This document shows positions 1-11,610 of a stretch of DNA of 64,000 bases, in pieces. Under the pieces are notes generated by a model. It did not search any database and was not told the origin of the DNA. It saw nothing but the letters and a program-made list of their open reading frames with translations. This DNA comes from Rhipicephalus microplus (Eukaryota; Arthropoda; Arachnida; Ixodida; Ixodidae). Numbering within the stretch: the stretch's first letter is position 1; every line of letters begins with the position of its first letter. Position numbers and translations under genes: made by a program. The stretch lies in NCBI RefSeq assembly GCF_043290135.1, contig NC_134702.1:91549819-91613818 (forward strand). The letters run 5' to 3'.

Positions 1-1599
1 TGTCTAACAGAGTAGTAACCTGTTTGGCTGTGAACCAACAAGACGTTGAACTAATAAAAGCTTCACATCTTGTTGCTCTCAGATATATATGTATTGGCAA
101 GCTATCTGTGACACCTTCAAACAAAGAATCAGAATATCTGTGCATGCCTTAAGATATATTGCTTCGTTTACATATTTCGTGGCTGTGACTCGTCAACCGA
201 GTGAACAAATGCACCCTAGTTTACTAAATTTAAAGCATTTTTTGAAGGTAGCACAGTCTACATTTATTTGTCTAGAGTTTTGTCCAGCCGTTTGTGTCAG
301 GTACAAAGAAATATACTGAAGATTATCATGTAGCCTCTGCAAATGGTCGCTTTCAAGCAGGCTTTGCATGCTTGGCTTGTGCCTACAGGTATTGCACAAT
401 TCAAGACGCAGCAGCGTATGATAGAACAGTAGAATGGAGAGCAACTATGTGCACGAGCTAAATAAGTATTTTACCATGAGCGGACGGTACGTGTTATTTG
501 CCACACACATGATCTCATTAGAATGCCCATTGGTGAATGGGCTCATAGAAATGTCACTCAGCTGTGTATAGGAAACAAGTTAACTGAACCTGCTACAAAT
601 ATGCCTTGTTGAGGTGCTGCACATTTGAGGTGCTGCACATTTTATTCCAGAATATTGCTGTCTGAGACATCATGTGAAAAGAGTCTATACCACATCAGCA
701 TTTATATGGCTTGCCAAGTAACGTTTGGCCGAACCTTCCTTTTTTTTCACATTTCGTTTTGCAGTAGACATCCTAGAATGTAAGCGCTGCTGCAGTGTGT
801 GTGACTCATTGTTATGTATTGATTCTGGCATGTTTAACCTAACACTTCTATTTTTTTTTTCTTGCAGCAATGAGATGCTTCACATATGCCTGTGGTGACA
901 TTCCGCTGCGCTAGCCTGATGGAAACACCAGCTGCGAAACTTGAGTCCTTCAGCATTGGAGAAGTTGCCCTTCTCTCACCAATGATGACACAGACTGCCC
1001 TATGCTAGAAATTCAAGATTGTTTTTCCACGGATGACGCAGAAAACCTTTGATGTATTATGGTGCTTGTTTAGTGCTGGCTGTAGTGTGGCGAAGCCTAC
1101 TTTTACGTGTGCTCACACGTCGCCTCATAAAAAGAACAATAAAGCATTTATTTTCCTTTCAATATTGTCCGCTTTTTGTGTTAGAAGCACCCAAGCAGTT
1201 CTCTTCCAAGGAGCTCTCGCCATGTATTAAGCGTGTGACAAGCATACTCGAGATAAATAGTCATTTCCCCAAGGAGTAACTGGAAGCATGTGCAGTTGGT
1301 TTTCAGAGAGTAACTGCGAACACGTGGGAGGAACGGTAAAGAGTAACTGTTGCTCTTAGAAGAGCAACTGGTGGGAGTAATGGTTGGTCCGCCGGGTGCA
1401 ACTGGTGGGTGTAGCTGTTGGTCCGTAGGGAGGAACTGGAGGGAGTAACTGTTCATCCCCCGAAGGAGAAACTGGAAGGAGAGCAACGGTTACTCCCTCT
1501 GCTGTTACTCCTTTTAGGGGAGTAATGGGAGTGGCAATGCCATTGCTCCCTGAAAGGAGCAACCCCTGTACCCCTGTTGCTCCCTTTTGGCTTAGAGTG
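1..1599 (+). mobile_element. CACTCTAAGCC-TIR DNA transposon, copy 1 (3' part only)
   Basis: This is the 3' third of a non-autonomous DNA transposon that occurs twice more in the window (11,611-16,172 and 41,133-47,491); position 1 aligns with about 14,583 in copy 2 and 45,845 in copy 3. It ends in GGCTTAGAGTG at 1,589-1,599, the reverse complement of the 5' terminus CACTCTAAGCC of the other copies. The last 330 bases are a subterminal array of short motifs resembling GGGAGTAACTG and GAGCAACTG in both orientations. It is inserted in a minus-strand LINE (1,600 onward); the other flank is outside the window. No transposase reading frame is visible. Superfamily is uncertain; termini and subterminal repeats resemble the CACTA/EnSpm group. 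Confidence 0.75.
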
Positions 1600-3702
1600 C
1601 AGCTGTCTTTGCGTGCGATAGAATCATTCCTCTTTGCTTTAAAAAGTTGTTGATAATATTTATTCCGTCTTGCAATGCAATCTGAATTAACCGTATGTCC
1701 GTGCCAGATGCCCAAATGCACACATCATCTGCATATAAGGAGTATTTCAACCTGGAAGGCAGTCTTTTAGCTAAATCAGCCATAACACAGTTGAAAAGAA
1801 AAGGGCTGAGTACGCTTCCTTGTGGCACTCCCTGTCTGACGTTGTGTTCTGCACTTTTTCCTTCGCTCGTCTGAATGAATATTTTACGACCTGATAAAAA
1901 TTTGGATACCTACCCCAAAGACCTGCCGGACAGTCCGTGTTCCAACATACTCAGCAGAACATGAGTGTGACTGACTGTGTCAAATGCCCTTTTGATGTCC
2001 AAGAACACTGCGACCGTCAAACTACCGTGCACAGGCGCGTTCATGCTCCACATACGTTACTAAGTCCAGTATTGCATCCATTGTGCATCTGTTTCCTAAA
2101 ACCTGTCAAGTAGTTGGAGAATACACCAGTTCTGTTGCACCACCATTGGAGTCGCGCATCAATCATTTTTTCCATTACCTTACATAAACAGCTTGTCAGA
2201 CTGATTGGACGGAAGGATTCAAGGTTCAAGGGTGTCTTAGCCGGTTTTAAGATCGGAATGATGCGAGCAGACTTCCAAGACTCGGGTACAATTTCTTGCG
2301 TCCATAGATTATTGTAAATATCTAAGAGAATAGTTGTGCCTGTGGGCCTAAGGTTCTTTAGCATATTGTACGTAATGCCGTCCGGTCCAGAGGCTGATTT
2401 TTGACGACATGATGCTATAGCACAATGCAGCTCCCTTAACGTAAATACAGGGTCTAGCTGAGGATGCTGGGCCCAAAAGCAAGCATTAATTTTCTGGCTG
2501 GCTAATGCGACAGAATTATCAAATAATGCACATTGTGATGCGGCGGGCCTACTGATAAGTTGACCAAATTCATCTGCTACCACAGCTTCCGGTTTGTCCA
2601 AGGCTACAGCAAGAGCACGAAATGGGAAGCTCTGTGATACAGGGCCACTAAGTGCTCGAATTACAAGCCAAACTCTTGGAACAGGTGTGTGGAGAGAGAG
2701 CGTGCCACAGAAATCACGCCAGCGTCGTTTACCTAAATTTTCTAGCCGTCTGCGCATTACACTGTGGATTTTTTGTGCAGTTTTGTATGCTTCTAAACTT
2801 CCGCTGCGTCGATATGCCCTTTCTGAACGTCGTCTGATGGCTCTTAGATGTTCATACTCTCCATCGACTGCAGCATAGTCTTTTGGAATCGGGACTTTCT
2901 TTGTACATTTATTCGCATTATCTTGCAGAAATTCAGTAAACCTTTCAACTGTCGTGAGTTCACTATTTTGGTTTGTTAGGTGGTGCCGAAAAGCTTTCCA
3001 GTTCGTCAGTTTGCTGTAGCGTCTGGTGTCGTCTTTTCGCAAGTGGGGGTGACTTATTAGAATGGGAAAATGGTCACTCCCACGTGTTTCTACATCCGTT
3101 GTCCATACCACACCATTCACTAGATCTTGGGAACACAAGGTTACATCGATGCAACTAGAGTAATTATGCCCTCGGAGAAAAGTTGGGGAGCCGTCATTTA
3201 AAATTGTCAAATTGCATTTGTCTGCGGCACACTCAACAATGTTCCCACGTGCATCACATCGATCACTACCCCAGATTATGTTGTGCGCATTAAAGTATCC
3301 GCATATAAACGTATATGAATTAGAAATGTTGAAGATATTTGTTAGCTCTTCCACCGAAATGCGGCTTGAAGGTTGTAGGTAAAAATTGATCACTGTAAAG
3401 CACTGCTCACCAAAGGATACTTTGCAAGCGACGAATTCCGGGAAGTCCGAATCACTTGAGTTAACTTGATGAGAAGGTAGGTCCTTTCTGACGCACAAAT
3501 GTACTCTGCTAGGACCACTTCGACGAGATGACTTATATATCACGTAGTTGGAGAGGCGGAAGTCATCATTCATTCCTGCCTCTTGGATGCAAAGTATTGG
3601 AAATTTATACTGCAGAAGGAGTTTACAGAAGTCAGCACACTTCCTTCGAAGACCATTGGAATTCCACTGGTGTATGGAGACATCTTTGTAGCGCTTATTC
3701 AT
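1600..3702 (-). pseudogene. LINE ORF2: endonuclease / reverse transcriptase, frameshifted and truncated
   Basis: The reading frame 3,702-2,041 (553 codons) starts with an EEP-type endonuclease (motifs HQWNSNGL, CIQEAG, FICGYFNAHN, RGSDHFPI within about residues 10-215). From about residue 430 it enters a reverse transcriptase (SASGPDGITYNML, then FRPISLTSCLCKVMEKMI). It then breaks near 2,041; another frame carries FLDIKRAFD, the first catalytic Asp region. The frame 1,828-1,592 continues with PQGSVLSP and the catalytic YADD at about 1,735-1,724. Such proteins nick target DNA and copy the element RNA at the nick. The start ATG overlaps the ORF1 stop as ATGAATAA. The break between 2,041 and 1,828 includes at least two frame changes. 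The frame is ended by CTC TAA supplied by the inserted transposon terminus. RNase H is absent because of this truncation. Confidence 0.85.
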
Positions 3703-5213
3703 ATGTTACTTGTCGCAGGTTTGACCCGGACTGTTGACACAGTAGTGCTTCCAGAGGCAGCAGGGCTTTTACTTCTGGCAGGTTGTTTGCTTCCGGTAGA
3801 GCAGATAGGATTGCCTTAAGTGCTGCGAAAAGCATTGGCAGAATCAATTGCATGACTGATGCAGAGGCACGGTCTCCATTGAATGGTTGATTTTCTGAGG
3901 CCTGTTGAGAATGACGTGGCGTTTCGATGTTGTAGTTGAAGCGAACACTGGCACTGTCGGTTTCTACTTTCCAGCAGAGGTCCCGTGGGCGTTCGTAGCT
4001 TTGATGCGTAGGTAGGGTTACTTGAAGGTACTTCTCGTGTGTGGTCTCTCGGGTGTGCTCTTGGTGGCTCTCTTGACGGTTCTCTTGGCGTGCTTGTCGG
4101 CTGTTGTTGCGGTGGCCACTGAGGTGGATCACGTACAGGGTGAACAATCTCAAGGTTTGGAGATGGTTCATTGGGGCGTGGTTTTCTTCCATGGATGAGC
4201 TCATTCCGACGCATTTTTGCAGCAGCTTTACTTTGCGGGCAGCCTGAATATGAGGCAGCGTGATTACCTGCACAGTTTGCACACTTAGGCTGAAGAACAG
4301 ACTTGCACTCCTTATGATGGTGTTCTTCTGAGCAGATCTTACACCGGCGTGTGTTACGGCAACTTTTCGCCATGTGTCCGAATCGCTGGCAGTTATAGCA
4401 CCGAAGTGCTGGACCAAGATATTCTTTCACTGGGTGACTGGTGAATCCTAAGTAGATTCTTCCTGGAATCGGGCGGTCATCTCGAAAAGTCAGGATCACT
4501 GAGTGAAGTGGACGCGTCGTTACTCCTCCATCTTCCTGGCGGTAGTATTTTATTTGCCGTCGCGCCGATATAACCCCTGCATCTCTCAAGTACTCTAGGA
4601 GTTGTTCGTCTGAATACTGCAGAGGAACATGTTTTACTTTCACAACGTTCCGAGTGTATGACTCTGGGATGAAAGGCTTAACTTCCAGGCCACCTACATT
4701 TGAAAGCATCAGAAGTCGCTTAGCTGAACTTAAGGAAGCAACGCTGACACTAAAGCTTTCATCTCTGGTCGTTCTGAATGACTGCACTTTTTCTTTGGCA
4801 GCGGAAACTACTTCAGCTGACACTCGATTGGGGTTCACTTTCCAGAAGCTAGCACCTTCAGCTGTTGGACGAAAGACGACTGGGATACCCTCTGCTCGTT
4901 TCTTTTTATAAGTAACCAACGTAAATGGTTCATCTTCGCCCATGTCTTTTTCGTCACTTAGGTAATAAGTTGACGTTTTATCGTCGAGAGGATTCTCTTC
5001 TAAGCGAAGCTTCTTGCTCTCAACTTCATCGTCCTCCAATGCTGCTGTGCTCGCTGGAGCCATTTCGCGGTTGTGAATTTGCAAACGTGCCGGTTTTATG
5101 ATGCTTGGGCGCACCTGTAAGCCCCCAGGCTTTTCATTGTGTCCTGCTGTATCACTCATGTGGTTTAACGCACTTGGACGAGCATAAGGCTCGTGACGAT
5201 GGCTACCAACCAC
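3695..5213 (-). pseudogene. LINE ORF1: gag-like zinc-knuckle nucleic-acid-binding protein, frameshifted near its C-terminus
   Basis: The main frame 5,213-3,816 (465 codons) holds three CCHC-type knuckles: CYNCQRFGHMAKSC at residues 272-285, CKICSEEHHHKEC at 291-303 and CANCAGNHAASYSGC at 311-325. A basic/proline-rich tail follows. LINE ORF1 proteins of this type coat the element RNA. Around 4,020-3,960 the frame appears shifted: the overlapping frame ending at 3,695 (seen from 4,417) gives a hydrophobic tail (MLFAALKAILSALPEA) like the usual C-terminus of such ORF1s, and stops exactly at the ORF2 start. The later Met at residue 19 is an equally plausible start. The region N-terminal to the knuckles (about residues 185-260) looks like the RRM-like fold common in these proteins, which is inference. 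Confidence 0.78.
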
Positions 5214-5368
5214 CGTAGTTGTCGCGTACTAGCCAAGTCTTTGATAGAGGAACCTAGTACCTGTAGGGCGCCGAGCCCTCGAAGTCTTCACCCGGCGTCT
5301 TGTTGGCACACCGCGAAGAAAAAACGGTGCCACGTTCTTCGTGGTTCCTCGCGACGCTATATCGCGAT
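5214..5368 (-). promoter_or_regulatory. Probable LINE 5' leader / internal promoter region
   Basis: About 155 bases between the ORF1 start and the point where the unrelated repeat copy begins. I see no TATA box; LINEs of this group use TATA-less internal promoters. The boundary comes from comparing 5,369-5,395 with 6,482-6,505. Function is inferred only from position. Confidence 0.35.
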
Positions 5369-5800
5369 TGGTCTCAACCAGATGTAATCGGATTCATTCA
5401 TTCATTCCAACTATCGTTAGGTAGACCCCATCTCTTGCTTGGTGAGGAATCCGTAGCCGGCATATTAATGACATAATTCTGACAGTCGTTTGCCTAAAAG
5501 ATAAGATATATTCCTAATTTTCTCTTCTGTTGCTGTTCTGTTGTGCCTAGTTTTATCAATGCTGTTTGGATCGGCAGTTAAAATTGGAAGTACAACCAGA
5601 TCTAGCACCGAGGGTTTTCAGAAACACTTAACTAGATGTGTCCTTATACTCTTGGCTTCATTGACAGCCTTGAGCTCTCGACATTTGTTGAATGCCGTAT
5701 TTGCACAACGGGCGAAATCGCGATTCAATCCTGCACATTGCGTACTACGCTATCATTCGTCAGCTGTTTCCGCATTCGCCGCTTCATCGCCGGTGTGCAC
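5369..5800. repeat. Unclassified interspersed repeat, copy A (truncated by the LINE)
   Basis: This stretch aligns along its length, with few differences, to 6,482-6,910 and more distantly to 9,795-10,070. Shared landmarks are the ATTC-rich start, CTTGCTTGGTGAGGAAT, CAGTCGTTTGC and CCAGATCTAGCAC. The part corresponding to 6,040-6,480 is missing on the left, where the LINE begins. No coding potential. Confidence 0.65.
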
Positions 5801-5859
5801 CAGCCTTAATACGCCACCAAGCGCTTCAATTTATCGATTCATTTGCCCTTGCGTGGCCA

Positions 5860-5965
5860 ATCGCTTGTGGCCTCCTAGTTAGCTTTATTCGCGGAACGAC
5901 CGTTTCCGAAAGGCGTTGGACCCGGATTCGATCCTCGGACCAGGATGACCAATTCGGTAACTAGT
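5860..5965 (+). repeat. tRNA-like SINE fragment (low confidence)
   Basis: A B-box-like GGATTCGATCC lies near 5,932, preceded about 60 bases upstream by an A-box-like TGGCCTCCTAGTTAGC. This resembles the tRNA-derived head of a SINE. No terminal target duplications could be recognised. Confidence 0.3.
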
Positions 5966-6039
5966 CAGTTTCTGTCTGAAAAATCCGTATGAATTTCTTT
6001 CTGTGCCCGTTTCCCTTTAATTACGGCACAGTTGGAATC

Positions 6040-6930
6040 GATCGGGAATAGCCATTGTATCCAGCTTCGCGATCCATGACTTCGGAGTGAAGAAATAGCA
6101 GTAACAAAATTACAGTAATTCAATTACCGCTTGCTCCAAGGAGTGATGTGATGAATTACTCTTGTGGGCTGGTAATCTAGATATGCAACGAATGACTTCA
6201 AGCCAGTATTAAAATGTATTCACTACTTTCGCAATTACCTTTGATTAAAATATAGCGTGTCCACTTCTTTTGTGACATAATAAATCCCCCCTCCCCCCAA
6301 AAAATGAAATAAATCTAACAAATTTGTAGTAGTATCAGTGGCACTCTTCAAGCGCGTGAACTCAAACAAGTATATTGATCTATATCTGCTAAAAATGAAC
6401 TGTATACAAAGTGCGCACTAATAATGATTTGTCGCCGATTTCATTACTTTTCAAAAGTAACTGTAATGTAATGCGTGCGGTAGGTCTTAACCATATGTAA
6501 TTGGATAATTAATTAATTAATTCATTCATGCCATCTTTCCTTAGGTTAATCTCATCCCTTGCTTGATGAGGAATTCGTAGCCGACATATTAATGACACGA
6601 TTCCGACAGTCGTTTGCTTAAAAGATAAAATATATTCTTAACTTTCTCTTCCGTTGCTGTTCCGTGTGCCTATTTTTATCAATGCTGTTTGGATCGGCAA
6701 TTAAATTTGGGAGTACAACCAGATCTAGCACTGAGTCTTCAGAAACACTTATCTAGATGTGTCCTTATATTTTCGGCTTTATTGACAGCAATGAGCTCTC
6801 TGTGTTTGTGTTAGCTGTATTTGCACAACGGGTGAAGTCGTGATTCAATCCTGCACATTGCGTACGTACTACGCTATCATGCGTCAGCCGTTTCCGCATT
6901 CGCCGCTTCAGTGCGCGTAAAGCGATTCGT
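6040..6930. repeat. Unclassified interspersed repeat, copy B (longest)
   Basis: About 890 bases matching copy C (9,250-10,070) over both halves. The first half is rich in GTAATTAC-like motifs (AGTAATTCAATTAC, GAATTACTCTTG, ATTACTTT); the second half is the block shared with copy A. The two halves occur in the same order in copies B and C, so this is one repeat unit. No transposase or RT frame is seen. The base 6,931-7,270 region has small frames only and nothing I recognise. Confidence 0.6.
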
Positions 6931-7289
6931 GACACGATGGAGGCCGAAATCGCACTTGGGATTGTTGGGTGGCACTGCCGAAATCCTCGCTTGCAGCATG
7001 AGTGTGAATGCTGCTTGCGGAGGTATCAGAATCGCGTCACATGCCACTGACTGATTCGCTCGCGGTCGCGCCCGTCGTGTGAAATGCAGCTTCAGGAACA
7101 TTTTGTTGGCAGTTACGTATACACACACATAATGAAAAGTGAGGAGGAGCAGCAGCATGCCTTATCGTTGTGATTTATTCACTTGTATCACTCTGGAATT
7201 TTCACTTATGGACAACGGTAATATTTTGCTCGCAACCAAGGCAACAACCTCCACATCACTGTGAAATGAACTCTCTAACGCGATCGCGT

Positions 7290-7612
7290 CGATAAAAAAT
7301 CCCAGCATATCCACGGAGTGAATGATGATGAGTGGGGCGAAGCGTCCATCCGCCCGTTCATCCGTCCGTGCATCCGTCTGTCCATCCGTACGTGCGTCCG
7401 TCTGTCTGTACGTCTGTCTGTGTGTCCGTCCATTCGACAATCTGGTGAACACTCCAAGTACCGTTATTTAGCATCTCTTCGTCATATAGTCATCATATAC
7501 AAGTACCATCCTCCAGCAGAAATTTTAAGGACTAAACGAGAGGTGGCTATACTTCGACGACGACACGGGACATTCGACACAAGGCGTAAGGAGCTTCGCC
7601 CCTAAAAAAATA
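7290..7612 (+). repeat. Interspersed repeat with CCGT-rich microsatellite core
   Basis: The head GAATGATGATGAGTGGGGCG is followed by a CCGT/CTGT-rich tract (about 7,349-7,440) and an A-rich end AAAAAAATAAATAAAA at about 7,604-7,619. The head recurs in opposite orientation at about 16,975-17,003 next to another CGGA-rich tract. I recall similar sequences scattered in tick genomes. The tail suggests a retroposed element. Confidence 0.5.
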
Positions 7613-7905
7613 AATAAAACGTGTAAGCGGGGAGCTTTTCCTGCACGACTTTCCAAAAGCAATATTTGCGTGGCCACCTCAAAGCGTGCCACCACACTCC
7701 ACCTTAACAGCTCTGTGAAATGCAGTGAAGTCTAACGCTTTTTATTCTAACGTGTGAGAATAACGAAGACCGTAAGAGACGACTCGAGCGTTGCTTATCG
7801 TTAAGACTATAAGCTTTATTTTTTCACATAGGGTCCTATAGTAATACCTCCGTGCAAGTACGTCGTGCAAGTCTTTAAAATGTAGCATTGCACTGTGACA
7901 CAAAT

Positions 7906-9225
7906 CTATAGCATCATCATCATCATCATCATCAGCCTGACTATGTGCCCTGCATGGAAAAAACCTCTCCCACGTTCTGCCAATGAACCCGATCCCGTGC
8001 TTTCCACTGCCACGGTATCCTTGCAAACTTCTTAATCTTATCAGACCACCGAATTCTGTGTCGCCCATTGCTGTACAATATTCCCATATCCCGCTTCTCT
8101 TTAAATCCAGCCAGTTACCCGTAATGACCAGTGGTTATCCTGCCTACGTTCTATGTGTGTTGCTGATGTTCATTTATTGTTATTGATTTAAGCTACGATA
8201 GCCTCATGACCTAATCTTCTTTGCTGAACCACTCGGCTATCTTCTTGCGTCTTAATGTTGCACCTATCATTTCACTTTACATCGCTCGCTGCGTCGTCTT
8301 CAATTTATGCTGAACCACTTCGTAAGCCTCCAGGTTTCAGCTCGGCAGGTAAGTACCGGTGAGATGCAGCTGTTATGTGTACACCTTCCTTTTGAGCCTA
8401 GTAGACTATACCATTCATGATTGGACGATGCTTGTCGAACGCGCTCCACTTCATCCTTATTTTTTTAGTTATTTCACTCTCATGATTCGCCTCCATGGCC
8501 ACTATACCTGCCCTAAGTGGACGTATTTGTTTACCATTTCCCGTGTCTCGCCTCGAGTTGCAAAGTGCTGTTCTCTGCCGAGACCACTACACATTGCTTT
8601 TGTTTCAAGCATATTAATTTTCATACCTACTCTTCTGCTTTCCGGGTTTATTTAGGTAATCATGGGCTGTAAACCGTTCCCTGAGTTACTCATCAAGGCT
8701 ATATCATCAGTGAATCGCAGGTTACTGAGATACTCTCCATTAACTCTTATCCCTAACTTTTACGAGTCTATAGGGTCTTGACAACCTCCTGTAAACACGC
8801 GGTGAATGGCATTTGAAAGATCATGTCGCCCTGCCTTATATATAAATTTATGGAGATTGTGTCATTTTTTTTTGTGAATTTGGGGGGCTGTGGATCCGCT
8901 GTAGATTCCTTCTATTGTGTTTATTTATATATATATATAGGCTAAGTAGATGCCCTGATTTCGCAATATACCTGCATGACTGCTGATATCTCCACAGAAT
9001 CAAATGCCTTCTCATAATCTATGAAAACTATGTATATGGGTCGACTGTATACCGCGTATTTCTTTATCACCTGATTGATAGTATCAATATGGTCTATTAT
9101 CTAGTAGCTTGTTCGAAACGCTGCTTGGTGCTTTGGTGTACCGAACTCTAATATCTTAATTAATTATTACTTTTATAAATAGGTTGTAGACAATCGACAG
9201 CGAGCTGATCAGCCCGTAATTTCAA
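7906..9225 (-). pseudogene. Decayed, 5'-truncated RTE LINE (reverse transcriptase relic)
   Basis: The sequence from the (CAT)n tail (7,912-7,934) and CAGCCTGACTATG through to about 9,225 follows, in order, the 3' two-fifths of the much better preserved RTE element at 18,471-21,664. Shared landmarks include AACTTCTTAATC, GTTATCCTG, GGTTACTGAGATACTC, TCATAATCTATGAA and GCGAGCTGATCAGCC. Many indels and stops destroy the frame. It lacks the endonuclease half, typical of 5' truncation during target-primed insertion. Confidence 0.75.
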
Positions 9226-9249
9226 CAGTACTGTTGAAATCTATAATAA

Positions 9250-10070
9250 ATAGCCATTGTGTCCTGTTTCGGAGTTTATGAGTTCATAATAATGAAATTA
9301 CAGTAATTGAAATACCAATTGGCCTAATGAGTGATGTGATGAGTTACTCTTGGGCGTCGGTAATCGAAATAATGATGGAATTACTTCAAGCGAGTATTTA
9401 AAAAATACTCATTGCATTCCGAATTACTCTTCACTGAAATGTATATGTCCACATTGCACACGGCAGAAAAATTGTTTAAAACAGAAAAGCAATGTGACAC
9501 GCATGTGGTAATGTGAGTGGCATTTCTCAAACGTGTACAGATGAACAAAAATGTCAGAGATTCTAATCTATATCTGCTGAAAATTAAGTTACACAAAATT
9601 ACCACGAATAATTTCTTTTGGTAATTTTACTACATTTCATAAATAATTGTAATGTAATGCTATTGATCTCGGCCAACTGTTTTTGGTTGGTTTATTGATT
9701 AACTCATTGACTCAATAATTGATTATTCGATTAATTGACTGATTCATTCATTCATTCATTCATTCATTCATTCATTCATTCATTCATTCATTCATTGCTT
9801 CCTTTGGTTGATCCTATCCGCCCCTCGCTTGGTGAAATATTCGTAGCAGACACTTGTACGCAGCACACTTGCAGTCGTTTGCTTGAAAGATAAAGTGTAT
9901 TCTTAATTTCCTCTTCCATTACTCATTCGTTGTGCACGTTTTCGTCAATGCTATTTAGATAGGCAGCCAAATTTCAGAGTACAGCCCGATCTAGCACTGA
10001 GGCTTTATAGGAGCACTTAACACTTCTGTCCCTTAATCTTCGCTTCATTGACAGCAGCCTTCATGTCCTG
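9250..10070. repeat. Unclassified interspersed repeat, copy C
   Basis: This is a diverged counterpart of copy B. It has the same GTAATTAC-rich first half and a second half with CTCGCTTGGTGAAATATTCG, CAGTCGTTTGCTTGAAAGAT and CCGATCTAGCACTGAGG. The two halves are separated by an expanded (ATTC)n tract at 9,738-9,796, a site that in copies A and B has only a few ATTC or ATTA units. Confidence 0.55.
9738..9796. repeat. (ATTC)n microsatellite
   Basis: About thirteen near-perfect ATTC units inside repeat copy C. Confidence 0.95.
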
Positions 10071-10489
10071 ATCAGATCTTGCTTTGAAGATCAAGTTTAT
10101 TCTTAATTTACACTTTCATTACTCAGTAGTTGTGCATGTTTTCGGCGAATAATTGCTTCCACGGGAGGGCTTTAACTCTCATAGTAGAGTACCAAGTACT
10201 CTAAATCGTTAAGCACTTTAAGATGCGAATGCGCTCCTTAGTCGGGCTAAGTCAGGCGTCCGTCGGTATCCGTCCACCGCTCTCTCCCATAGCAACACCA
10301 TCGGACGCACGCGTCCTTAGCAACTGGAGCCACCACCATGTCACGCTTCGGCGTCGGCAGCTCTCAGTAACCGCTGCGGGCGCGCGCGCGCTTATCCTCG
10401 TCCCTAGCAACCGGAGCCCCCACCTCCTTGACTGGAACGTGACTTGGACCGCCTCAATGCAGTGCGTTTGAAACGGCTTTGTAGCGTTT

Positions 10490-11610
10490 GTGCTCCTAGG
10501 AGGAGGAGAAAAACTTTATTCATCCCAAGAGGGAAAGGTGCGGTGGTGTAGTGTCAGAGGAGCCTACTCAGCGAAGGTCTCCGCTACCCTCTTGGCCCAA
10601 TCCAAGATCTGGTCCTGGACCTCGGGCGCCGAGCTGCACATAGCAGCCTCCCACTGCTCCTTACTATTAATGTGTAGAGAATTAGGTGGTGGGTTTCGAG
10701 TACACCCCCACATGATATGGTCTAGGTTAGCTCTTTGTTGACAGAAAATGCACAAAGGGGAGGGGTATATCACAGGGTGTATAAGATGGCGAAAAGATGG
10801 GGTAGGAAACGTACGGGTCTGTAACTGGCACCATAGTATTTTATGGTAGCGCGAAGCTCCATGATGTAGAAGGGGTATATAGTGCGCTGTAGGCGGTAGT
10901 GATTTGTTATATCGTGGAAGGTCAAAAGACAATCTCTCGCGCTGAGATTGTCTTTTGGCCGCGTGGTCTAAGGCCGCGTGGTCTAAGGCGCCATCAGAGG
11001 CCTGCGCTCGGCTGGTCATTCCTCGAGCACAGGTATGAGCCGCCTCATTGCCACTCAACCCCGCATGCGCGGGCGTCAATATGAGAGCAACGTCTTGCGT
11101 GGGAGGATGTTTCTTAAGAATTGAAAGGGCAGTTGATGAGGTGCGACCTGCGCTGAAGTTGCGTATGGCAGTTTTGGAGTCAATTACAATCATAGTGATA
11201 TTGGGGATGGATAGACCTAAAGCGATGGCAGCCTCCTCCGAAGAGTATGCCGTTGTGAGCGCCTTGCCGTTATAGTCGACAGCAGAGAGGGCATATAGGA
11301 TGAGGATGATGGGTATTCTGCCGCATCGACATAGAGCACGTCATTGGCTCCACGCAATTTTTTCTGAAGAGCTTTTGCTTTTTGGATTCAGTGCTTAGTA
11401 TGATATGTTGGATGCATTTTTTTAGGAAGTGGCGGTATGAGTAATTGTTTGTGTATGTTTTGGGGAATGTTGTATTCAGCATTGGTGAGTGAGGTGAAGT
11501 TAATTCGGGTAGACGATAAAATGTGGCGACCTGCGCTAGTGTTCACGAGCCTTGCGTATTGAGCTGTTAAATAGGCTTCACGGATTTCACATAGCGTATT
11601 TGTGACTCCT
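10490..11610 (-). pseudogene. I/R1-group LINE 3' end: RNase H domain and C-terminal CCHC region
   Basis: On the minus strand a broken frame reads through an RNase H domain. LYVDAAEY (about 11,330) supplies the first catalytic Asp, SSEEAAIALGLSI the Glu, DSKTAIRNF (11,181) the next Asp, and HAGLSGNEAAH (about 11,065) the final catalytic region. The C-terminal part has CIFCQQRANLDHIMWGC, the CCHC zinc motif common at the end of these polyproteins, then a stop at 10,564. A polyadenylation-like AATAAA (minus) lies near 10,517. A frameshift near 11,280 and a stop near 11,395 show it is dead. It ends abruptly at 11,610 where transposon copy 2 starts. I looked for its continuation beyond 16,172 and found only a doubtful resemblance. 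Confidence 0.82.

Larger units (their letters stand above)
1600..5368 (-). mobile_element. I/R1-group non-LTR retrotransposon (LINE), 3' end cut off by transposon copy 1
   Basis: A two-ORF LINE read on the minus strand: 5' leader about 5,368-5,214, ORF1 5,213-3,695, ORF2 3,702-1,600. ORF1 carries three zinc knuckles; ORF2 carries an apurinic-type endonuclease then a reverse transcriptase. The right boundary is set where the unrelated repeat beginning near 5,369 (also present at about 6,485) starts. The RNase H part and 3' UTR expected of this group would lie left of the window, beyond the transposon inserted at 1,599. One frameshift in each ORF makes the copy inactive. Clade (I, R1, Jockey or Loa) cannot be settled by eye. 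Confidence 0.8.
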
